From: a bacterium
GTDB taxonomy: Bacteria; UBP6; JAFGXH01
NCBI GenBank assembly: GCA_027064085.1
Contig: JAMOQH010000177.1
Location: forward strand, 1-27,463
Reading direction: 5' to 3'
DNA length: 27,463 bases
A program made the position numbers and the translations under genes. This document shows positions 1 through 6,403 of this stretch, one piece after another; the first letter of the stretch is position 1, and each line of letters begins with the position of its first letter. The notes below the pieces were generated by a model, which saw only the letters and a program-made list of their open reading frames with translations, did no database searches and had not been told where the DNA came from.

Positions 1-1
1 C

Positions 2-106
2 AAACTAGATATAATTTTAGAAAAAGCCATTGAAAACAATGCTTACATCTACGATGTTATTCGTTGTAATAAAGATTTAGTGAAATCTAGCTTACAAAAA
101 AAGTAG
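2..106 (+). CDS. C-terminal fragment of an unidentified gene (5' end outside window)
   Basis: An open frame runs in from the left edge and ends at the TAG at 104-106, giving 34 residues beginning KLDIILEKAIENN and ending SSLQKK. The codon use matches the A+T-rich neighbours. It precedes the pheS promoter with no visible terminator hairpin. The short charged helical tail does not identify a family. It faintly resembles the C-terminal tail of rotary or secretion ATPases (a 'D.AI....I..FL' pattern), but this is too weak to name. Confidence 0.5.
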   Translation, partial: KLDIILEKAIENNAYIYDVIRCNKDLVKSSLQKK

Positions 107-146
107 TAAAAATGCACGGTAATTTTAAACATAAAATAAAAAACTC

Positions 147-175
147 TTGATTTTTTGATACAATTAAATTAAAAT
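147..175 (+). promoter_or_regulatory. Sigma70-like promoter of pheS
   Basis: The -35 TTGATT (147-152) and -10 TAAAAT (170-175) are separated by exactly 17 nt and lie 24 nt upstream of the pheS start. An AGGAG Shine-Dalgarno follows at about 189-193. The -35 is part of TTGATTTT, which recurs upstream of 1326 and 10660. Confidence 0.55.
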
Positions 176-198
176 CCTGCATCTTTTTAGGAGTTATA

Positions 199-1209
199 AT
201 GAGTATAGAAAATATAAAAAAAGATTTTGAAACAGAGCTAGCAAATTGCCACACTCTATCAAGTCTTGAAGAATTAAGAATTAAATATAGAGGTCAAAAA
301 GGAATTATCACCCTTTTATCAAGAACAATCAAAGACCAACCTAAAGAAGAAAGAGGAGCTTTTGGCAAAAATGTAAACATACTAAAAAATAATGCTGATA
401 ACTTGTTAAATAATAAAAAAGAAGAATTAAAAGTTATTGAATTAGAAAGTAAAGTTGAAAGTGAATGGATAGACCCAACAATAGATATAAAACTTGAAAA
501 AGGTCATCTTCACCCGTTAAGTGAAATCCAAAATAAAATAGAAGATATTTTTACATCAATGGGATTTGTAGTCCTTGATGGTCCCGAAACAGAAACCGAA
601 GAAAACAACTTTGAGGCATTAAATATTCCCAAAGACCACCCTGCAAGAGATATGCAAGATACATTTTGGACTACAGATGGTAACTTATTAAGAACTCATA
701 CTTCTGCTATACAAGTAAGAGGAATGAAAAATCTTAAACCTCCATTTAAAGTAATAGGTCCTGGTCGCGTTTTTAGATATGAAGCACTTGATGCATCTCA
801 TGAAAACACATTTTATCAGGTTGAAGGAATGGTTGTTGATAAAAATATTTCTGTTGCAAATTTAATAGCATCAATGAAAACACTTTTAAAAGAAGTTTTT
901 GAAAAAGATGTAAAAGTAAGACTTCGCCCTGGATATTTTCCATTTGTTGAACCTGGTTTTGAACTTGATATTTCATGCTTAATATGCAATGGAGAAGGAT
1001 GTTCTGTCTGCAAGCAAACGGGCTGGGTAGAATTACTTCCATGCGGTTTAGTGCACCCCGAAGTATTAAAACACGGTGGAATAGACCCAAATGAATACTC
1101 TGGCTTTGCATTTGGTTTAGGATTAAATCGTCTTGTAATGATGAAATATGGCATTAATGATATAAGACATTTCCAATCTAGTGACTTGAGATTTGTAAAA
1201 CAATTCTAA
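199..1209 (+). CDS. pheS: Phenylalanyl-tRNA synthetase alpha subunit
   Basis: This is the catalytic alpha subunit of the (alpha-beta)2 phenylalanine-tRNA ligase, which charges tRNA-Phe using ATP in the cytoplasm. At 336 residues it has the usual bacterial length. The N-terminal coiled coil (about 1-95) is followed by the class II catalytic core: RTHTSAIQVRGM (motif 2 region), GRVFRYEALDASHENTFYQVEG, RPGYFPFVEPGFELD, the four-Cys CLIC...GCSVCK segment and the motif 3 GLGLNRLVMMKYGI near the C-terminus. A clear AGGAG lies 5 nt before the ATG. The gene has its own promoter and is followed by a separately promoted cluster. The usual pheT partner is not adjacent, so the beta subunit must be encoded elsewhere. 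Confidence 0.97.
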   Translation: MSIENIKKDFETELANCHTLSSLEELRIKYRGQKGIITLLSRTIKDQPKEERGAFGKNVNILKNNADNLLNNKKEELKVIELESKVESEWIDPTIDIKLEKGHLHPLSEIQNKIEDIFTSMGFVVLDGPETETEENNFEALNIPKDHPARDMQDTFWTTDGNLLRTHTSAIQVRGMKNLKPPFKVIGPGRVFRYEALDASHENTFYQVEGMVVDKNISVANLIASMKTLLKEVFEKDVKVRLRPGYFPFVEPGFELDISCLICNGEGCSVCKQTGWVELLPCGLVHPEVLKHGGIDPNEYSGFAFGLGLNRLVMMKYGINDIRHFQSSDLRFVKQF

Positions 1210-1267
1210 CTTTAACCTCCCAAAAATGGTAATTTATCACAATTTTTCTATTTTTAATTATATAGTA

Positions 1268-1297
1268 TTGATTTTGTGTTAGTAAATATGATATAAA
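1268..1297 (+). promoter_or_regulatory. Promoter of the 1326-7480 cluster (extended -10)
   Basis: The -35 TTGATT (1268-1273), an 18-nt spacer and -10 TATAAA (1292-1297) are preceded by TGA, giving an extended -10 (TGnTATAAA). TTGATTTT and TAAATATGAT are both repeated in the promoter at 10607-10635. The start codon of the small first gene lies 29 nt downstream of the -10. Confidence 0.5.
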
Positions 1298-1325
1298 TTC
1301 AGAAGTTTATTACTAGGAGTTTAAT

Positions 1326-1466
1326 ATGAAATATGACGAAAATTTAGAATTTGATGTAAGATTACTTGATAAATTCAAAGAGGATAAAGAATATATGAAA
1401 AAATATCAAGAATATCTTAAAAACTTAGAAGATCATACTTATAATATTCAAGAGGTTGAAATTTAA
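1326..1466 (+). CDS. Small 46-residue acidic/charged protein, first gene of cluster
   Basis: A 46-codon frame starts at ATG 1326 behind an AGGAG (1315-1319, 6-nt spacing) and ends at TAA 1464-1466. The protein begins MKYDENLEFDVRLLDKFKED and is highly charged, with many Lys, Glu and Tyr and a predicted amphipathic helix. It has no signal peptide, no TM segment and no Cys. The good ribosome site, the promoter just upstream and the 20-nt gap to the next start support it as a real gene. I do not recognise a family. A helical adaptor or partner for the next product is possible but is inference. Confidence 0.65.
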   Translation: MKYDENLEFDVRLLDKFKEDKEYMKKYQEYLKNLEDHTYNIQEVEI

Positions 1467-1486
1467 AGAATTTTGATGGGGGATAT

Positions 1487-1747
1487 ATGAATAATTTATC
1501 GGATTTTTCATCATTTATTCTATCTTTAGCTTCTTCGGCATTTTATTATATGGGAGAATCTCCAGATTCAAATACTAAAGGTGAAATTAATTTAGATATT
1601 GCAAAACATACAATTGATACAATTTCTATGCTAGAAAATAAAACAGAAGGTAATCTACAAAAAGAAGAAATAGAGTTAATTGAGGATATCTTGTATAAAT
1701 TAAGAACAAAATTTATAAAATTAAAAAAAATCAAAAATCAAAAATAG
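1487..1747 (+). CDS. DUF1844 family protein
   Basis: This 86-residue protein matches the DUF1844 pattern recalled for deltaproteobacteria and Acidobacteria: an N-terminal 'FSSFILSLASSAFYYMGE' helix, then 'EINLDIAKHTIDTISMLENKTEGNL' and 'EEIELIEDILYKLRTKF' helices. The family has no established function. A GGGGGA ribosome site (1478-1483) precedes the ATG. It ends 4 nt before the next start, so it is almost certainly co-translated with the TPR membrane protein. The C-terminus is a Lys/Ile-rich tail with no further domain. The family assignment is from memory of the motif and is quite sure. Confidence 0.85.
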   Translation: MNNLSDFSSFILSLASSAFYYMGESPDSNTKGEINLDIAKHTIDTISMLENKTEGNLQKEEIELIEDILYKLRTKFIKLKKIKNQK

Positions 1748-1751
1748 AGGA

Positions 1752-2615
1752 ATGATGACCAAAAAAAATGAAACCAATGAAGTTATAAATAAGAAACTTG
1801 AAGATAAATCTTTAATGATAAAAATTGACAATAGCTTAAACAGAATAGATGCAGCAATTAATAATTACACTCAATTATTAACATCTCTTGAGAAAAAATT
1901 ATTTATTAACTCCGTTTTAGTATATATTATTTTCTTAATTTTAGTTATTAGTTTCTTATATATAATCTTTGATCAAAAAAATAAATCTCTTGAAGATAAT
2001 AACAAGTTGCTAAAAGTAGCTATAAATAAAAATACTGAAGAAATAAAAATTTATAAAGAAAAGATTAATGGCTATAAAACAACGAAATCTAAAATAAAAT
2101 TATTATTACAAGAGTTTCAAGATACAACATCTGACTCTAAAAAATTGGTTGATGATTTTAGGGCTATGGATAAATCATTTTTCTCTGATGTAGAAGAATT
2201 ATTTTTTGAGAAGAAAGTTAATAAACTTAAATCTGAGCTTAGTATTAAATTTTATGAAAATGGGAAATCAGCATTTCAATCAAATTCATATAGTGAAGCG
2301 ATTAAGAAGTTTACAGAATCACTTAAGTATAACTCCAAAAACCCATATATAAATGAAATAAACTTTTATCTTGGTGTTTCATACTTAAGAACTAAAAAAT
2401 ACTCTGTTGCCGTTAAGTATCTTCAAAAGTCTATGGTTAATAATTTTGATAGAAAAAAAGCAGATGATATATTATTCTTCCTTGGAAATGCTTATGAAAA
2501 GCTATCAAACACAGTAAAAGCAAGAGAGTACTATAAGAAAATTATAGAAGAGTATTCTACAGGTGATAAGTATTGGGATGCAAAAAGAAGATGGAATGTT
2601 TTGAATAAAAAATAA
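1752..2615 (+). CDS. Membrane-anchored TPR protein (YbgF/BamD-like repeats)
   Basis: This 287-residue protein has a charged N-terminus of about 50 residues, one strong transmembrane helix (about 51-73), a coiled-coil stretch (about 75-160) and a C-terminal TPR array (about 168-287). The array contains typical repeat signatures such as YENGKSAFQSNSYSEAIKKF, INFYLGVSYLRTKKYSVAVKYL and ILFFLGNAYEKLSNTVKAREYY. The TPR part should face the periplasm and bind partner proteins. The ribosome site AGAGG is very close to ATG 1752, and ATG 1755 is an equally good start. It lies 4 nt after the DUF1844 gene and 57 nt before the pseudokinase gene. Its architecture resembles CpoB/YbgF-type envelope scaffolds, but no specific role is shown. 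Confidence 0.8.
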   Translation: MMTKKNETNEVINKKLEDKSLMIKIDNSLNRIDAAINNYTQLLTSLEKKLFINSVLVYIIFLILVISFLYIIFDQKNKSLEDNNKLLKVAINKNTEEIKIYKEKINGYKTTKSKIKLLLQEFQDTTSDSKKLVDDFRAMDKSFFSDVEELFFEKKVNKLKSELSIKFYENGKSAFQSNSYSEAIKKFTESLKYNSKNPYINEINFYLGVSYLRTKKYSVAVKYLQKSMVNNFDRKKADDILFFLGNAYEKLSNTVKAREYYKKIIEEYSTGDKYWDAKRRWNVLNKK

Positions 2616-2672
2616 ATTATAACATCTAATCATTTATAGCATTAACTTGCTATTATAATTGTGAGGGATAGA

Positions 2673-5468
2673 ATGAAATGTTTTAAATGTGGTACATTAA
2701 TAGATAGTGATACAACAAACTGCCCTAATTGTGGCCAGAATCTTCGTAAAATAAAGAAAGGCTTTTCTCCAAATATGTACAATAAAATAAAGTCCATCTC
2801 TTCTAATAAATCTCAAAAATCAATTCCAATGGATATATCTATTGGGGACAGTATATCCGAACAATATATAATTCACGAATATTTAAATGATGATTTAATT
2901 TTCTATTCTTTTATTGGTATAGATAGTTTCAATAAACAAAAAGTTCAAATTGATTTTATAAAGCCAACTCTTTTAAAAACAGAGTATGACAAGTCCCAAT
3001 TTATTAACTCTTTAAGAGAAGAAAAGTTTAGACAACATGAAAACTTAGCTATCATTTATGATTATGGTAAACACAATAGTAATTATTATATAGTTTCTGA
3101 ATACATTGAAGGAATTACACTTAGAGAAATAATTGACACTAAGCAAGAAAATTTTACACTTGATGAAATTGAGCCAATTATTGCACAAATAACAGATGCC
3201 CTAACAGATATACATGAAGATAGTTTAGTTGGCTATTTAATACCTGAAAATATCATTATCATGAAAAATATTCTAAAAATAAGAAATACTTTTTGGTTTA
3301 GATGTTTTAACCATAAAACAGTTTTAAAATATTTTTCATCTGATTCACCATCTTATCATTATTTAGCACCAGAGTTACGAGGTGGCTCCCCCAAGCTAAT
3401 TAATGCTACTGATTTGTATTCAATAGGTGTTATTTTATCTTCTTTACTAGTGGGTAAAATATACAAAGGTGTTCCATTTAATCTTAGTGAATATAATAAT
3501 AGCTTACCAACTGATATAGATATGCTATTTTTAAAGCTTGTACATAAAAATGCAAATAAAAGGTTTCAAAATGTAGAGAATTTCTTAATTTATTTTGATA
3601 AATTATTTTCTTTTACTCCAATTGATCACAATGAGACTACAAGAGTAGTTAATACATCTGACATATTATCTATAGAAGAAGAAAACTTTGACTTTGAAGA
3701 TGAAATGGAAACATCTATGATAGATAGAAGTCATACCCAAAATGTTATAACCAAATTTGATGATGATGAACCAGAAACAACGGTTATGCCTAAAAAAGAA
3801 ACTTCCTCTGTTCCAGCCAAGGAAAAGAAAGAAACTTTTGAAGAAGACGAACCGGAAACAAAGGTTATACCTAAAAAGAAAAAAAAGCCTATAAAATCAC
3901 AAAAGCCTCACTCTCTAAAAGCTAAAACAGAAGAAGTTCTAGAAAAACAAGAGGAAAAAGAGAAAAAAGATTCAAATACTTCTTTTAATTCTTACAAAAA
4001 TCCTTTTTATCAACCAGAAGAAATAAAAAAAGAACAAGAAAACTTTCAACAACAAAAAGAATTTCAAGAATATCAAAAGTCAGTATATCAACAACTATCA
4101 GATTTTCAGGAAAGAGATAATAAAAAGAATCTGTTAATGATAGTAGGATTTTTTGCATTTGCATTAATTATAATTGTATTAATTTTAGTTATGTTTTTAA
4201 GGCCCAACAACACAGTTTCTTCTAATGATGCTAAATTAATGGCAACAATAAAAAAACAAAATGAAATGATAGATAAAATGAATAAAAAATTTGATGCTTT
4301 AGAAAGGCAAAAACAAAAAAGTAAAGAAGAGGTTTTACTTGCCAAAAAAGAAAGAGAAAAAAAAGAAAATGAATTAATAGAACAAGAAAAGAAAATAAAA
4401 GAACTTGATAATAAAAAAATAGAAAAGTCTAATGAAAAAGAAAAGAAAAAGCTTGAAGAAGAAAAAAAAGCTGCTCAACTAGAAAAAGAAAAATTACAAA
4501 AAGAATTAGAAGCAAAAAAGAAAAAAGAAGAAGAAAAAAAGAAAAAACAAAAAGAGTTAAAAGCAAAACTAAAAACAGAACAAGAACTTTTAGCAAAAAA
4601 GAAAAGAGAAGCACAAAATAAAAAAGCTCAACAAAGTAGATTAATAAAAAATAAAAATCTAAGTAAAAAATTAGAAGAAGCAAAGAAAAGGGAAGCCCTC
4701 AAATTAGCAAAGAAAAAGAAGGCTGAAAAATTGGCAAAGAAGAGAGAAGCAGAAAAGTTAGCAAAGAAAAAAGAGCAAGAGCGTCTTGCAAAAAAGAAAG
4801 AAGAAAAAAAGAAACTTGAACAATCTAAAAAGAAAAAAAGTTTAGATGCTGAAGCAGATGCTTTATTAGCAGCTGCAATGGAAGAAAATAAAAAAGAAAC
4901 TGTTGTAAAAAAAGATGGAAAATGCCCAAAAGGGATGATAAAAATAAAAGAAGGCAGTTTTAAATATGGTAGTCCTGCATCTGACCCAACAAGAGGGCCA
5001 TCAGATCCATTACTAAAAACAATAAACTTGAATACTTATTGCATTGATAGATATGAATCCAAAGGACCTATTAGTTTTACACAAGCAGAAGCAAGATGTA
5101 AAAGAAAGAAAAAAAGAATTTGTACAACTCAAGAATGGGAAAAAGCTTGCAAAGGTAAGTACAATAGAAAGTTTCCTTATGGAAATAAATTTAATGCAAG
5201 TAAATGTAATACTGCTGATGCGGATGGTGAACCAAGAAAATATAAAAGAACAGGCTCATTTAAAAAATGTAGATCTCCTTATGGTTTATATGATATGAGT
5301 GGAAACTTATCAGAATGGACCAAAAGCGGAAACTCTTCAAGGCAGATTTTAAAAGGTGGTAGCTATAAGTCTGAAGATTTTGATGCAAAATGTTCTAGTG
5401 TAAAAAAAGCATCTAAAGGGAGCCGTAAATCTACTTATGGATACCGTTGTTGCAGTAATTTAGAATAA
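2673..5468 (+). CDS. Transmembrane pseudokinase with zinc ribbon, coiled coil and FGE-sulfatase-like domain
   Basis: The start is placed at ATG 2673, behind GAGGG (2663-2667), rather than the in-frame GTG at 2661 that contains this ribosome site. That gives 931 residues. Domains are: a zinc ribbon (C3, C6, C17, C20); a protein-kinase fold (about 57-310); an acidic/basic linker; a TM helix (about 487-509); a Lys/Glu-rich coiled coil (about 515-745, TolA-like); and an FGE-sulfatase domain (about 751-931) with YGLYDMSGNLSEWT, KGGSY and YGYRCC. The kinase looks dead: the beta3 Lys position is Asp94, HRDLKPEN has become VGYLIPEN, and DFG has become about NTF at 205-207, while YLAPE is kept at 230-234. 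The last domain has ten Cys, consistent with a periplasmic, disulfide-bonded state. It lacks the Cys-rich active-site segment expected of true FGE, so a binding role is more likely than sulfatase activation. Confidence 0.85.
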   Translation: MKCFKCGTLIDSDTTNCPNCGQNLRKIKKGFSPNMYNKIKSISSNKSQKSIPMDISIGDSISEQYIIHEYLNDDLIFYSFIGIDSFNKQKVQIDFIKPTLLKTEYDKSQFINSLREEKFRQHENLAIIYDYGKHNSNYYIVSEYIEGITLREIIDTKQENFTLDEIEPIIAQITDALTDIHEDSLVGYLIPENIIIMKNILKIRNTFWFRCFNHKTVLKYFSSDSPSYHYLAPELRGGSPKLINATDLYSIGVILSSLLVGKIYKGVPFNLSEYNNSLPTDIDMLFLKLVHKNANKRFQNVENFLIYFDKLFSFTPIDHNETTRVVNTSDILSIEEENFDFEDEMETSMIDRSHTQNVITKFDDDEPETTVMPKKETSSVPAKEKKETFEEDEPETKVIPKKKKKPIKSQKPHSLKAKTEEVLEKQEEKEKKDSNTSFNSYKNPFYQPEEIKKEQENFQQQKEFQEYQKSVYQQLSDFQERDNKKNLLMIVGFFAFALIIIVLILVMFLRPNNTVSSNDAKLMATIKKQNEMIDKMNKKFDALERQKQKSKEEVLLAKKEREKKENELIEQEKKIKELDNKKIEKSNEKEKKKLEEEKKAAQLEKEKLQKELEAKKKKEEEKKKKQKELKAKLKTEQELLAKKKREAQNKKAQQSRLIKNKNLSKKLEEAKKREALKLAKKKKAEKLAKKREAEKLAKKKEQERLAKKKEEKKKLEQSKKKKSLDAEADALLAAAMEENKKETVVKKDGKCPKGMIKIKEGSFKYGSPASDPTRGPSDPLLKTINLNTYCIDRYESKGPISFTQAEARCKRKKKRICTTQEWEKACKGKYNRKFPYGNKFNASKCNTADADGEPRKYKRTGSFKKCRSPYGLYDMSGNLSEWTKSGNSSRQILKGGSYKSEDFDAKCSSVKKASKGSRKSTYGYRCCSNLE

Positions 5469-5490
5469 TTCAATATCACAGGAGGATATT

Positions 5491-6399
5491 ATGAAAATAA
5501 CTTTAATACTTATAACCATTTTAATGTCGTTTAGTTTATTTGCTAAAAAAGTTTTGATTATAAAATCAAAAAATATTTCTACCTATGATGCTTTAGTAAC
5601 AGGATTTTCAATAAAAACCAAAGCAAAAATAAAGGTAATCTCCTTAAAAAAGAATTCAGATCTAAAAAAGATTTTGAATGAAATAAAATCAAATTTTGAT
5701 ATGGTTTTTGCAATTGGTGACAAAGCACTTAAACTTGCATTAAAACAAAAAGATAAACCTGTTATATTTGCAATGGTGTTAAACTATAGAAAATATAACA
5801 TTGATATTACTAAAGTAACAGGAATAAAAATTAAATTATCTGCTAAAACTCAAATTGGAGCTATTTCATCAATGTTTAAAGCTGAAACAATTGGAATTAT
5901 ATCAAGTTCTTCTGCAATTGAGAACTTAATAGCAAAACATAGAAAAATCGCATCTCTTTTTGGAATAAAATTAAAAACTATTTCTATTGAAGATGGAGAT
6001 TTATTATCTGCCTTAGGAAAACATAAAGAAGACATAGATGCTCTATGGATGCTTCCTGATAAATCAATTTTAAACTTAAAAGGTTATAATATTTTAAGTA
6101 AATTTGCACTACAATATAAAAAGCCTCTTTATGTGTTATCTAAAGGTTTAGTAAAAAAAGGTGGATTGTTATCCTTATCTCCTAACTATCTATTAGTAGG
6201 AAAACAAGCATCAAGAATTGCCAATAAAGTATTGTTTAACAATGTACCTATTAAGTATATCCCTATCTCAGATCCAGATTCATTTACTTTAACCTTAAAT
6301 TATACAATTTTACAAAGATTGAATATGTTAAAAGAAATTGCTCCTAAAGTATTGTCTTTTGCTGCTTCGAAAGAATTTATGATTGAGGTTGTAAAATAA
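5491..6399 (+). CDS. ABC_sub_bind (TrpX-like) periplasmic solute-binding protein
   Basis: This 302-residue exported protein has a signal peptide (MKITLILITILMSFSLFAKK, cleavage likely after Ala18). Two alpha/beta lobes are suggested by VFAIGDKALKLAL, PVIFAMVLN, TIGIISSSSAIENLI, IDALWMLPDKSIL and KPLYVLSKGLVKKGGLLSLSPNY. The pattern is that of the ABC transporter substrate-binding family PF04392 (TrpX-like). AGGAGG (5480-5485) is a strong ribosome site. No permease or ATPase is adjacent, so it may serve as a sensor input instead of transport. It is followed 4 nt later by the TPR lipoprotein gene. The ligand cannot be told from the sequence. Confidence 0.8.
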   Translation: MKITLILITILMSFSLFAKKVLIIKSKNISTYDALVTGFSIKTKAKIKVISLKKNSDLKKILNEIKSNFDMVFAIGDKALKLALKQKDKPVIFAMVLNYRKYNIDITKVTGIKIKLSAKTQIGAISSMFKAETIGIISSSSAIENLIAKHRKIASLFGIKLKTISIEDGDLLSALGKHKEDIDALWMLPDKSILNLKGYNILSKFALQYKKPLYVLSKGLVKKGGLLSLSPNYLLVGKQASRIANKVLFNNVPIKYIPISDPDSFTLTLNYTILQRLNMLKEIAPKVLSFAASKEFMIEVVK

Positions 6400-6403
6400 T
6401 AAA

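Noticed and set aside
773-1154. Two antisense frames inside pheS
   Set aside because: They overlap each other and a strongly conserved gene, and show no ribosome site or family pattern.
2654-2659. TATAAT just before the pseudokinase gene as a promoter -10
   Set aside because: The hexamer at the -35 position (2631-2636) is CATTTA, with no resemblance to TTGACA, and the site would leave almost no leader. It is probably A/T background.
2615-2660. Nested AATTATAA/TTATAATT and ATAGC/GCTAT inverted repeats as a terminator
   Set aside because: The two short A/T stems are separated by a 13-nt asymmetric gap with no U tract. They would also cut the cluster at a 57-nt gap.
2661-2672. GTG at 2661 as start of the pseudokinase gene
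   Set aside because: The GTG overlaps the GAGGG ribosome site that serves ATG 2673; the shorter start also puts the zinc ribbon at the very N-terminus, as in related proteins.
4429-4683. Antisense frame rich in Leu and Phe
   Set aside because: It is the mirror of the Lys/Glu codon tract on the other strand. It has no ribosome site, and the Leu/Phe content is a composition artefact.
5044-5298. Second plus-strand frame within the FGE-like domain
   Set aside because: It is an alternate frame of a well-supported domain with its Cys and motif pattern in the main frame.
2673-5468. Active Ser/Thr kinase or active sulfatase-activating enzyme
   Set aside because: The Lys, HRD and DFG residues are missing, and the FGE-like part keeps only one Cys in the segment where true FGE has its reactive Cys pair.
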